Positions 1 to 12,659 of a stretch of DNA of 64,000 bases are shown piece by piece. How positions within the stretch are numbered: position 1 is the first letter of the stretch; every line of letters starts with the position of its first letter. The translations under genes were made by a program, and so were the position numbers. The notes beneath the pieces were generated by a model. The model was given only the letters and a program-made list of their open reading frames with translations. It was not told the DNA's origin and did not search any database. The stretch is taken from the NCBI GenBank assembly GCA_012295275.1, contig CM022674.1, positions 16,257,649 through 16,321,648 of the forward strand. The letters run 5' to 3'. Origin of the DNA: Chrysomallon squamiferum. Lineage: Eukaryota; Mollusca; Gastropoda; Neomphalida; Peltospiridae.

Positions 1-976
1 TTAAGTTATTGTTTCATTTTTACATTAGAATTGATAATATATTGTTATACTACTAATAATACATATGCTTATTTATAATATTTCGCATTTGCATATTCAT
101 AAAAAAAAAAATAATAAAACATTGATTTTTTCTTATTAATAATATGTTATTAGATAGGGTTTTCCCTTCCATCTGTGAGGTCAAAATTGTCACTGAATGG
201 GAAATAACTTAACTGTGATAAAACCAGATGAATTCCATTGTATTGGACCAAAGGTCACAAAGGTTTCAGGTTACCATTGAAATCCTGACTGATTTATCTG
301 CCATTCAGTGTGTTAAGCTTATTCCTAATTTGCTACAATAATTATTGTTTTACATTTTCATATTGATAATAATTATGATATAACAATTACTCTATTTATG
401 TGCATTTTAAACTAAATGTAATTTGTTATTATTAAGATCATTTTATATTATAATATTGATAATAATTATTGTTTTACATTTTCATACTGGTAATAATTAT
501 GATGTTTTAATTATTCTACATTTTAAATTAAATGTAATTTATTATTATAATGTGTATATCATATATGCTTATTAATAATAATTATGTTTGATGATTATTA
601 ATTTTCAATTAAATGTTTTTAATTATTATCAGTGAAATTAATTTCTAAATTTACTCGAATAGTGTGCCCAGTACAGACATGATTGAACACTGACAACGGA
701 AGAAAATTACAAACTGTTTACTCATTATTTTTTTCACTAATTTGTAAATTGTCTTTGATTTGTTTCTTTTAAAAAGGTCTGCTGCGAATTAAAAAAATAT
801 TTTTACTTTTGAATAGTTTTTTTTAATTATTATTATTATTATTGAATAATGGAGAGAAGGTGAATCTAATGTAAAATAAATATAGTTATTCAGAATATAG
901 ACAGCATGGATTTCAAACACAGACATGGATGAAGAACGTTTCCTCAGAATTCAGTGTAGAAAGTAGAACAAGAACA

Positions 977-980
<4 letters not shown>
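1..980. other. AT-rich non-coding stretch
   Basis: No exon with believable codon content is visible. The stretch holds AT-rich sequence with near-repeated phrases around 340-400 and 455-500, both containing 'attgttttacattttcata' followed by a second similar phrase, which suggests an old local duplication of about 120 bases. Confidence 0.5.
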
Positions 981-1029
<49 letters not shown>

Positions 1030-1115
1030 TGTGTGTATATATATATTTACATATACGTGCATATATATGTATGTATGTATGTATATGTATGTATATATAA
1101 TATATATGTCTATGT
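977..1115. repeat. (TA)n / (TATG)n microsatellite
   Basis: An uninterrupted run of TA dinucleotides is followed by ATGT tetranucleotides and mixed TA/TATG units. Open frames over it on both strands read only Y/I/H or Y/M/V alternations, so they are repeat artefacts. Confidence 0.95.
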
Positions 1116-1656
1116 ACATGTAGAATATATATGTAGATACAGAAGAGCTTCACTTTGCTCTTGCTGAGTTCTCACGATTATTATTCTACCTCTATAAAAA
1201 TTAAATGTTCATCCTTGTTTCTTTTTTTATTATTTGACTCACAATATAATTATATCACAGTAATAGTAGTGGCATAGAGATATAACATAGCCTTTCGTTT
1301 ATCGTACGGCCCAGATATGAAGGTTGCATATAGATTTTCATGCTCACGGTGTAAATATTTTTTCCTATAGGTTAACAAACATATAATTTTGATAATTTTT
1401 CCATTATAACAGTTATAACACTAGCAAGAACAACACGAACAATAACAGTAATAACAATAAATTAACAATAACAAAAATAATATAGTGCTAATACTAATGA
1501 TACATTACGTTACATTAATATGTATGTATATGAGTGTGTGTGTGTGTGTGTGTGTATGTGTATATATATATATGCCCTAATACATAGCGAAGCAATAAAC
1601 ACATTTCCATACATACATACATACATACATACACACACAATAAAACTAATAATATA

Positions 1657-2374
1657 CAGTATTCCCTCGCTATTCGCGAGGGTTACGTTCTTTATCCCCC
1701 CCCCGCGAATAGGAAAAACCGCGAATATTGGATGCAGTTTTAAAACGTCTGTTATGAGATTATATACGGTACTAAATGCTTCCCAAACACTTTCTAAAGA
1801 CACTCTTACTCATTAATACAGTAATAATGTAGTAATATTGCATGCAGTTATGTATTTCACTAATGTAGTAATGATAATGTAAACGCATTTTAATTTTGTA
1901 CTGAAACAATATTTTAATCAGAAAGAAACGTAAGTACAGGAGGACAGTAACACCGCATAGCATAGTTACCCATACAGTACCGTAAAGTCATTTTCTATGC
2001 GTACAACATATGTATTAGAATTGACAGAAAGTGGAACAAATTTAAAGGCAAACAGACAGATAAATACAGTACGCACAGTTCAGGTAATAATAATACAATT
2101 CAGTAATAATATGCAATTAAAAACATTATTAATACACGGTCACAAAAAATATGCACTGTACATACTGTGTATGCATTTATAAAAAAAATACGTACTGTAT
2201 TGCAATAATAATTGAAAAAAATTGATACTGTTTGTGCGGTTTACCGAGCATTTGTTTTTATGACGTTATGACGCTCGCCTGGTATACCAGCATACGATGC
2301 GATAGGGTTAAGAGCCTAACCCGCGAATATGCGGGGCCGCGAATGGGGAACCGCGAACAGGTGAGGGTATACTG
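1657..2374. mobile_element. pogo/Tigger-like non-autonomous DNA transposon (MITE)
   Basis: The left end reads CAGTATTCCCTCGC and the right end, read in reverse complement, CAGTATACCCTCAC, so the termini are inverted repeats. Each end is flanked by TA, the target duplication of Tc1/mariner-pogo elements. Inside both ends are repeated 'ccgcgaat' and 'gcgaata' words, the CG-rich subterminal pattern of Tigger-like elements. No transposase frame is present in the roughly 718 bases, so this is a deletion derivative. The superfamily call rests on the end sequence and the TA duplication; the exact family is unknown. Confidence 0.65.
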
Positions 2375-2639
2375 TATGTGTGAAAACAATAATAACAAAA
2401 TTAAATTAGTTTGTAGATGTAACTGGAATTTTCGATCATATCAAACAAAGAGTATGAAATAAATAATTCACTTGGTTTAATGTTCTAACTTAATACTCTC
2501 TCTATATATATCTTTAGTCAAAAGGTGTGTACATGTACCGTTATGATTCAGTATATGAAGATGGGTGTGTGAATAGATGATACATTAGTTGATAGATAGA
2601 CCGATTATTGAAATCCTGGAAAAGAAGGAATTATTTATT

Positions 2640-3280
2640 TTATTTTATTTATTTTATACAGCCCACACGATACAGACTCAAAAATATATATTACTAAAAT
2701 ATATGAACAATAAGACAATACAATCAACAAAATAACCGAAACATAAATAGAGGACGAAATCAAAAAACAAATAAACAGTACAACCAAACAAACACCGCCC
2801 CGAATAATAAAAAAAACACAAAAAAAAACACAAAGATGCAGCAAAAAAATAAATAAAATCCGAATGTTTAGCTAAAACCAGACCCTGAAGCAAGACATAA
2901 AGAAACAAGAAATCAAGACGAGGCAAAAACAAAGGGAAAATATGACAGATTCTGCTCCTTCAGCAAGCGTAAATATTAATTTTCAAAGATGAACAAATCA
3001 TATTTCAAATGATCCCTGATGACTGTTATATGAATAAACAATTCTGATCGGCTTCTATTTCTTTCAGATGAATATAAAGAATGAATACGAATTATACAAA
3101 TTGTTTGTTTACTTATATACAAATACATTTAGAAAAATACGAATTGTTTTGCTCATATGTTAATGAGTCTATATGTTTATATATGCATTTATTTGTATAC
3201 TTTTATTACTGAATTATGCATTTCTTCTTTTAGCATACGAATACATAAACTAGCATGATCATCACTGTCGTTGTTGTTAT
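2640..3280 (+). repeat. Diverged direct copy of the flank of the PAN/fibrinogen gene
   Basis: The segment aligns by eye with about 18205-18490 and then with the intron near 19260-19400 (shared phrases such as 'cccacacgata', 'tgaagcaagaca' and 'aaatcatatttcaaatgat'). The counterpart of the signal-peptide/PAN exon (18885-19200) is missing between the two matching blocks. This is the upstream part of an old partial duplication whose coding remnants follow at 3289-4019. Confidence 0.6.
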
Positions 3281-3288
3281 TATTACAG

Positions 3289-4019
<731 letters not shown>

Positions 4020-4039
4020 GTAATTTGAAAGAAATATAA

Positions 4040-4690
4040 CAACAACAACAACAACAATGATGCTAATGATAAGAATTATTTTTAAATAAATAAAGCAACA
4101 AAAAGTAAAATAAATGTTATTTATTGTTTATGAGTAATCAAGCCAATACAATATGTTAATACTAATAAAAATAATAAAATAATACTAATAAAAATAATAA
4201 CAGCAAAGCATTTCAACCACTGATCTGTCTGTCTGTCTGTCCGTGTCTATGTATATTTCTTTCTAATCGGTTTGTTTATCGATATATATCAACCTTTAGA
4301 TCAGTAAAGGTACAGGTCTTTTTTGCTATCTAAGATATATCATACAAATTATAATAACATTTGATTTAATACAGTGGTAGAAAATCACAGACATAAATCA
4401 ATACTAATAGGAGAAATATATAATACAAATAAAAAAATTGTTTGTCTTTTCTTAAGCATGAATATCTTTCACAGAACTAAATTTACGAACAATCCTGTTG
4501 CCTACATGATAATGGTACGAAAAAAAAAAAAGAGGGTTTCAGTTATCAATAATTTTGTGTGTGTGTGTGTGTCTGTGTGTGTGTGTGCATACACATATAT
4601 CCTATCGCTAAGAAGAAATATAATGCAAAGGGTACTATAAGAAGGATTGATCCTACAGCCTCTTATTATACCATATATCAATATATCTGA
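4040..4690. other. Non-coding spacer with simple repeats
   Basis: Contains (AAC)n near 4040, AT-rich filler, a short GTCT run near 4226 and (TG)n at about 4557-4586. I see no gene. Confidence 0.5.
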
Positions 4691-5420
4691 CACCTGTACC
4701 CATATGATTTAATTCTACGTGGTCAGTACACCACTATTATATATAATTACACACGACCCATTTAACGTCAGCAATATAATTAATTATACATTGCCTTATA
4801 TTTTGCCTGACTGTAATATTGTTTTTGAGAAATATGCTCAGATCGTCTACGCTGTAATATAAATCTTTATTTACTCTACCGACCCATATACCAATGTAAT
4901 ATAATCCGTTGCATATCGTACTGACCTTTGTAACCTGTAATATATTCACTTATATAGCCTACTGACCCAATGATCCCTGTAATATAATTATTTGTATATA
5001 CTACTGACGTACACACCTGTGTAATGTAATTCTTTGTGTCATATTGACTCGTGAATCTGTGGGTTTTCTCCCAAAAGACTGAGGTCCCATAACGCGGAGG
5101 CATTAAACAATACAAGACAAGGTTGAGCGCATTACTAATAACCTGCCGTTTACCTTGAATAATACAGAACGCTATTGTTCTTATATAGAAATCACTGATG
5201 CGCGATAACCCCTAGTACAATAAGCGATTATGGAATAGTCTGTTTAAATCAATAAGCTGAACAAATCGTTAAATTACTTCATCGTTTATTTCACTGCATA
5301 GTTAAAAGTATAGTGATTCATAACATGTGTTCACTTTATTACATCTATAAATAATTGGAGATTCATAACACTGACATAGTTAAAATTATAGTTATTCTTA
5401 ACATTTATTCATTTTATTAT
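4690..5420. repeat. Degenerate ~41-bp tandem repeat block, direct copy of 60940-61816
   Basis: A word of the form 'actgacc...cctgtaatataatt' recurs about every 41 bases between 4860 and 5060, and another tandem pair built on 'cacatagttaaaattatag'-like words lies at 5290-5420. The whole block reappears in the same orientation at the start of contig 3. Open minus-strand frames over it (for example 4876-5115) are in-register readings of the repeat and have no recognisable domain. Confidence 0.6.
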
Positions 5421-5739
5421 ATCTGTCGCCTTCATGGTTGTGAAGATTTCGGTAGCTCGTAACTAAATATCTCGAGGTATTAATAGTAGATGGACAACCG
5501 ACTTTGCAACACTTCCAATGAAATCGGAATGAATTTCAAGTTGATGTATGCGTTTGCCATCTTGCAAGAGTTGGTATTGGTTTAACATCACTCACTCGCA
5601 TAAACATTAATGTGTCTGTGCTATCCTGATACAACTGAACATTTGAACAGTTTTCATGTTAGTTGTGATCAAGAAATAAGATTAGATCAGGAAATTGTAA
5701 TGTGATTATTACTGCATCGTATACCCGTGTTTAGTGGAA

Positions 5740-6150
5740 CAGACCATAACCTCCCGGCCAAGGATTAGCTGTGCTTTCAGTCTCACTGATCTATGTTCTG
5801 TCTGTTTATAAACTCTCTTGATGTTGGGGCAGATCCAAAGTTTGTCTGCTTCTGTTTAGCAGGCTCTGGTGTTTCTATTCCGTTTATCAATTCTACAAAT
5901 CTGTATATATTCGGATGGTGAAGTTGATTCTGGAATGAAAAATCTCCACATCATTTTTTGTTCAGGGGCCAGTGGTTCCACAAAATCGAAGGAAATCTGG
6001 CATCATCGTGTACTCATGTAGAAAGCACATACTAATTTAATGTCTGCCTGTGGAACATCAGATCCGTTATCCATGGCTTCAAACCACACATCCTGCACTT
6101 GTAGAGTTGGCAGAAGTGGTAGTCAACAACTGATCAGTTTGAGAATTGAT
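5740..6150 (-). pseudogene. MULE/FLYWCH-type transposase C-terminal fragment, broken
   Basis: On the minus strand, pieces in alternating frames read LLPTLQVQDVWFEAMDNG, then FPSILWNHW, then HHPNIYRFVELING. These match, in order, the C-terminal part of MULE/FLYWCH transposases in animals, where an LP...V motif is followed by a WNH segment and an 'HPNI' helix. Stops and frame changes separate the pieces. The same fragment occurs inverted at 60240-60660. The identification is from memory of family motifs and is moderate. Confidence 0.5.
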
Positions 6151-6424
6151 ACATTGAAATGTGCGCATGAAATATGAAATAGAAAAATAACCTTTTTCTT
6201 CTTCTTCTTAAAATTTTGGTTGCACGAAACCAAACAAACTTTTCCCAGCAACTAACTAAATATACAAGGCCATCTTAACTGCATTATAGCCCTGTAGAAA
6301 AAACAGTTCATTGGGCCGCATACCTACACACTGTCCACTTCTTATCATCAAACTTAACTTTAATAATCTTTATTATCTTTAGTAAAACATGCCAAATATG
6401 CAGTAACAAATGTTAATATATTAT

Positions 6425-6652
6425 ATTACGTTATATAAAAGTATATTATATTATATTATATTATATTATAGTATAGTATAGTAGAGTATAGTATAATATG
6501 ATATGGTATGGTATACTATAGTATAATATAGTAAAGTATAGTATAGTATAGTATAGGATAGTATGGTATAGTATAGGATAGTATAGTATAGTAAAGTATA
6601 GTTTAGTATAGTATAGTATATTATAGTACAGTATATAATGGTATAGTATAGC
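6425..6652. repeat. (TATAG/TATTA)n minisatellite
   Basis: Pentanucleotide repeats of TATAG and TATTA type with variants. The inverted counterpart is at about 59840-59945, and a similar unrelated block is at 36820-37060. Confidence 0.9.
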
Positions 6653-6902
6653 TGTATATTTATTTATTGACTGTAAGTCACAACATACTAGTGTGACCCT
6701 GGGCAAGTTTCCAGTGTTCACGTGTGTTAAGATGTCCTTGTCCTAAATAACAAAACCGTTAACAAAGTATTAATAAAAATGTACACTGCATACAGAAAAA
6801 GAAGTAAAAAGAGATTATTTAAGAAGAAAATTAAAGTAAAAAACAAAAACAAGAAATAAATAAAAATTATAATTCCTAGAGATATAAATGTGTTTCAAAA
6901 TA

Positions 6903-9050
6903 TCACAGAATCGCACATAGGTATGATGAGTTAGCAGTATCTGTGGAAGTTGAATTTGGTGAAGTGTTGGAAGTATTTACTGTAGAATTTGAATTTGATG
7001 TTGTGTTGGAAGTATTTACTGTAGAACTGTATAATCTTGGTGTTGTGTTATAAGTATTGGCTGTAAAAGTAGAACTGTAAAGTCTTGGTGTTATGTTATA
7101 ACTATTGGCTGTAGATGCAGAACTGTAAAATCTTGGTGTTGTTTTGGAAGTATTGGTTGTAGAAGTAGAACTGTGAAATCTTGGTATTGTGTTGGAAATA
7201 TTGGCTGTAGAAGTAGAACTGTCGAATTTTGGTGTTGTGTTGGAAGTATTGCCTGTACTGCTAACTGAACTGTGCATTTGAGAATTTCTGGTAGGAGTAA
7301 TCGCTCAGCAGTTTTCTTTGTTTTAATGTTTTCAAATTTGTTTGGGTCATCTCGCTAAATATTTTTCATACTGATATTTGTCTGTTTCAAATTTATAAAA
7401 TGGTTGCCCAGCCAAGTACTTCAGTTCAAGAGTATACTGCAGACTTTTCTATAACAAAAACCATATTCTGTTTTATATAATAACATATGATATGGGTATG
7501 ACATAGGTTTTATGTAAAGTAACGTCAGTTGTGTGCCATGATGTGATATTCTTTGACTATGTATGAATGTGATATGTGATACAACAGATTATTTTTATTT
7601 GATAACTATTAATATATTATAAACACAATGTTGAAGGTATTAACATGAACATTTTAAAAACCTATTTCTTTCTTCCTTCTTACTTTTTTTAAATTGTGGT
7701 TTTATAAATTTTCATTTCTTTAAGTATTATTTATCTTTCTTCGGTATAATGTTTTTTGTCGTTTTTAAACAAAGATTAAAGTAAGACAATAAGTAAATGA
7801 ATAAATAAATAAAACAAAATGAAAGATAAAATAAAATAAATAAGAATAAAAAATAAAAAAGTAGTTCATCAACAAAATAAAATTAGTATTCACTGGCTTA
7901 TAAGGCAGCCAATTTCCAGAGTCTGCCTCAAAATACCAACACCACTGTGTGAGCTGTGTGAAGTTGTCTTCTTGTGCAGTGACATACGATGCTGTTGAGA
8001 GACGCTGAACTTTGACGTCAACCACTCCCACTTCCAAACAAACTAAAGCTCTCATTAAGTGAAAATCAACAACAACTGGAATGAAGTTACTGGCAAATGC
8101 AATAGAGAAATTCTTTGAAAACTGAAAAAAAAAATGTGTGTATGTCTCTCTCTATATATACGAGTATAGATTATAGATATAGATGTAGTTACTTTTAATT
8201 AGTGGCACAAAAAAGTAATAGTACAATTGCAATACGATTAACACATAACATGTTTACATATTGTTGTGTAGTAGTAAGTAATAAAAATAGTAAAAGGGTA
8301 TACTTAAAACAAGAGAGGAAATCTTCTGAGATGTCTTAATGAACTATTATTTTTCAAATTATTTTTAATACATACTTTTTCAAAAAGATAAAAAACTTAG
8401 GAAATTGGATCCAAGGAGGACTGAACGTGTGGTCAATACCTTCTGAAGGATGTACTCTGAAACAAAAGTAAAACTACATTCTGATATGTCACTGTTATTA
8501 AAACTTACACTTTTTTCCATATTCATTTATCGCTTCTGGTTGTTTCACATTAAGTTGTTCCTGCTGTGAAACTTATACTGGATGTAATTTCACTTTAACA
8601 TCAAGTTGTTTATGCTGTGAAAGTTGAGCTGGATCTGCTTTCACTTTGACATCAAGTTGTTTCTGCTGTGAAACTTGAGGTCGATTTGCTTTCACTTTTG
8701 CATGTAGTTGTTCTTGCTGTGTAATGTGTGATCGATCTCCTGTAACTTTCAGGCCAATTTTTTTCTTCTGTGCATCTTGTACTAGATAAGCTTTCCTCAT
8801 CACATCAAGCTGTTTCTGCTGTTTTTGAGACGGAATAGTTTTCAGTTTGACATCAAGTTGTTTTTGCCTTGATACCTGTTTTAGATCTACTTTTGCTTTC
8901 AAATCAAGTGGTTTCTCTTCTAAATCTTCGATTGCATCTGTTGTGACTTTCCTGTTAAATTGTTCCTGTTCTGGAAGATCATCTCGGTAATACCACCCAC
9001 TCGTTTCGAAGACGTCAGTATCATCAAATGTATCAAAGTGAGATATACTT
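6903..9050 (-). pseudogene. WWE/PARP-type ADP-ribosyltransferase, contig 1 copy, catalytic exons missing
   Basis: Read 5' to 3' on the minus strand: an N-terminal exon (9050-8511) with tandem 17-residue repeats rich in Q and K (core SQQKQLDVKVK); a 228-base exon (8121-7894) ending in WCWYFEADSGNWLPYKP, the first half of a WWE domain, which binds ADP-ribose units; and a Ser/Thr-rich tail (7277-6903) of about 15-residue repeats with core TANTSNTTP. Compared with the contig 2 copy at 55674-59600, about 1.7 kb carrying both catalytic exons is absent. The junction lies near 7296, where sequence from before the catalytic exons abuts sequence inside the last exon. The repeat exon also has a TAA at 8573-8575 where the contig 2 copy has a glutamine codon. 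No active enzyme could be made from this copy. Confidence 0.75.
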
Positions 9051-9349
9051 CTGAAATAAAATATAACAGTGAATCAGTGATTTCTCTTAAATCTTCACCA
9101 GTTGTGGTATTTTCATCATTAAATATAACAGTCACAATTTTTCTATTTTTTTAAATATATTTAATACTGAATTATCAAAACTTTGGTAAGTTTGTGTACT
9201 ATTTGTACAATTCTAGCTGCCAAGCATTCTACCTCTTTCTTGTACATGTTTAAATCCCTGAAAATAGCATTATAAATATGAAATAGACAATCGATATTTA
9301 AAAAATAATAAGTATAAAATAATTTTGCTACTTGCTTAAAAAAGAGAAA

Positions 9350-9530
9350 AAGGAAATAATAATAATAATAATATTAACAATAATTATAATAAACAAACAA
9401 AGAAACAAACTAAGTATCTAACAAATAAATAAATAAATAAATAAGTAAATAAATTAGTAAATAAACAAAAATAAGTGAGTTAGTAAGTAAGTATATACGT
9501 AAGTAAATAAATAAATAAACATTAACCAAT
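9350..9530. repeat. AT-rich simple repeats (ATAA/AAAT)n
   Basis: Runs of TAA, AAAT and AAGT tetranucleotides. The inverted counterpart is at 55200-55370. No coding content. Confidence 0.85.
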
Positions 9531-9539
9531 AAAAGCTAA

Positions 9540-9951
9540 GTTATAAATTTATGTAATCTTGCAATTTCGATCATGGCCATATCAACAGATATTTTACTGA
9601 ATATTTTAATATTTTTTACGATTTGTTCTTGTGCTGCTAGTGGTATTTGTAAGGACAGAGAACATCTGACGTAGTTCTGATATTAAATACAGAAGTACAT
9701 ACGCGTACTTACCATAAGCATAGAATTGTAGTCTTAGTTATTAAACGTTGCAGAAAACTGAATGTGTCACGATGATGTTGTTTATCGTTACATGGACTAA
9801 AACCTATTCTCCAATATCAACCTAACACGAGAGTATTTATATCTCCTTTAGCAATATACTATAGCGATATACTGTAGCGATATACCGTAGCGATACTGAT
9901 AGCTAAGGGGTTTATGGTGCTCCGTTTTTTGTTTGCCCTTTCTTTCTTAAG

Positions 9952-9986
<35 letters not shown>

Positions 9987-10040
9987 TAATATATAATGAA
10001 TAATACGTTTAATGATATATTCATTATAAACAATTTCTAA
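9540..10040. other. Non-coding spacer
   Basis: No exon seen. Includes a short tandem of 'gcgatatactgta'-like words at 9860-9890 and (AC)n at 9953-9981. Confidence 0.4.
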
Positions 10041-10078
10041 TTGCCCTTAAATACTGAGCGATTTCTTCCGTGCCAGTG

Positions 10079-10079
10079 C

Positions 10080-10130
<51 letters not shown>

Positions 10131-10133
10131 GTA

Positions 10134-10226
<93 letters not shown>

Positions 10227-10228
10227 TA
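10079..10228. repeat. (TAA)n microsatellite
   Basis: About 48 TAA units, nearly perfect. The poly-isoleucine frame across it is an artefact. The inverted contig 2 counterpart (55115-55150) is much shorter, so the tract length differs between the copies. Confidence 0.97.
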
Positions 10229-10229
10229 T

Positions 10230-10485
10230 GCGTGTAACAGGGCAGATTTTTCTTACCGTGATTTTATCGTCTGGTGAGATCAGTCAGCATAATAAATCAG
10301 AAGAACAGTTCACCTGATCTGTTACAAGTTTCTGCTTTGTTTTGTTGTCGACGACTATTATCTGTTATTGCGACGCATTCTTCCGGAGAGTAAGGTTCCA
10401 AATCATGGCAAACGAGTCCTTTTTTCCGGTCTTGGCATTTGCGCTTGCACACGGACACGAAATAATTGTACATCATTCGTTAGAT

Positions 10486-10516
<31 letters not shown>

Positions 10517-11010
10517 TTTGATTGTTTGTTTGTTTGTTTAATTGTTTACAGATGATACCATATAGCAAATGAATGTACAGTTCAAAAATACACTTGGCGC
10601 ATTAATTATGTCAGAAAAGTATATTACATAGATCAGTTGAAAATACTGAAACATCTTTGTAACTCAGTGATTTCTTTCTTTCATTTATAGCTATGGTTGT
10701 TGTTGTTGTTGTTGCTTCTGATGTTGTTATTGTTGTTGTTGTTATAATTCTGTATGAAATACTGATATAATGACCGTAAAAAAGGATAGTGAAGCAAATG
10801 ACGTCTTATCAATTGAGCTAAAGTCGATCAGGTATGTAGACACACGCCATGCTATATTTGTATTCGTTATGTCTGTGGCTTATCTTTTGGTCCAGATATT
10901 AAATAACTAAAACTAGGTCCTGGCAGGAGCAAAATAATCCTGAACAAAATAATCTGCTGTTCCGTAATAAAATAATAATGATGATGATTATCATAGTATA
11001 AATATGGACA

Positions 11011-11086
<76 letters not shown>

Positions 11087-11188
11087 TTAATAATAACAAT
11101 AATAATGACAATAACAATAATAATCTTAATCATAATCATAATCAGTACTGAAAAATAATTACGATGATGGTAATAAAAGGATGGATAG

Positions 11189-11251
<63 letters not shown>

Positions 11252-12399
11252 CAACAACAACAACACAACAATGATAAAACCAATAATTAAGAAAGAAAAT
11301 GATGTCTGACATTTCATTAATTTAAAATTTTTATAATGTGGTTTTATATTTGTCTTTTTCTCCTTTCTTTCATCCAATCTTGTTATTCGTTCACTGTTTA
11401 TATAATTACAGTACCTGATCTGTATAGGACAGTATCGTCAATAAAATCATAAAACAAAGAAGTTTTCTGAAGTATTCTTAATACATTAATTGATTAATAA
11501 TGTGTTCATTTATCAGCAATGGGGAACACCTTCAAGCAGGCGGTTTCGATATCTGAAACTTTGTGGTTCTTTTTTTTATCAAACTACTGCGTTTAAGGGC
11601 TTCAACATCGTATAAGGGAGGTAAGTCTCACAGTCATATTTGGTGAAATAGCAAAGTTCTCGTTCTTAATGAGTTCACAATTATTAGTAGAAGAATACTG
11701 ACAAATAATAATGATGATAATACAAATAATAACACCAATAATAACAAATATTAATATATATATATAAAAATATATATATATATAAATCGGGTAAATTATA
11801 TTAAATTTGTCTTTAAATCTATAACACAATCACAATCGAGTTTAAATAAAATAAATCATATCGCTTGGCTATTTTTCCTTTTATATATTCCATAACTTTG
11901 CTTTAGTTGTTTTATTTTTAAAATTATACAGCACTATACCAATTGGGAAATATAGGCTCGATTGGAATAAACGATATAATTAAGCAATTGTGGACGAATA
12001 CATATCATGAATATTTTAACTGTACAAGCAAATGTAGTGTCTATTATGTACTTACAAGTAACACAAAGTAGTTTCAGTTATTTGCATTTATTTATCTGTA
12101 TTTTTATCTGTATTATTTTTTTACGAACCCTTTTTTAAAAATATAAATACTTTATGTTAAAGACCCATATTGATCATCCTACACTATCAAAAATATTAAT
12201 AACCAGAATGTCCGTGTTCGGCTGAAGGGCTAGGATTTCAGTAGGTAAATAAGCCAGTTAACTCTCCATAATACTAATACTAATTGTAATACTAATACTA
12301 CTAATAATAGTAGTAGTAGTAATAGTAGTAGTAGTAGTAGTAGAAGTAGTAGTAGTAATAATAATAATAATAATAATATTAATAATAATAATTATTATT

Positions 12400-12430
<31 letters not shown>

Positions 12431-12650
12431 CACAGTCACTGTTTTCTATATTTTTTGGACTCGTGTGTAACAATGGGTACATCCGGTAAGGGTGGAATTA
12501 ATTTAGTTTGAAATAAAAGATGTAAAATGTAGATTTCAGATATTTAGTGTTGAAATAAAAGAAGAAAAATGTAGATTTTAGAAACAAAATTATTTTGCTA
12601 TTTTCTAAAAAAAAATAAAAAAATAAAGAAATAAGAGAAAAAGAAAACAA
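10230..12650. other. Non-coding region with many trinucleotide repeats
   Basis: Holds (TTTA)n at about 10485-10518, (GTT)n near 10700, (ACT)n and (TAA)n at 11012-11085, (TAA)n/(CAA)n at 11190-11268, (TA)n at 11755-11785 and (TAG)n/(TAA)n at 12295-12425. Most of it has an inverted counterpart at 53150-55110. I see no conserved open exon in either copy. Confidence 0.55.
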
Positions 12651-12659
12651 AATGGTGGC

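Noticed and set aside
4737-5115. Small Tyr-rich proteins on the minus strand (and at 61097-61481)
   Set aside because: They are in-register readings of the ~41-bp repeat and differ by frame-breaking insertions between copies.
10041-10277. Poly-isoleucine and poly-leucine frames over (TAA)n (also 10.9-11.4, 30.0 and 54.4-54.8 kb)
   Set aside because: Trinucleotide repeat artefacts; tract length differs between duplicated copies.
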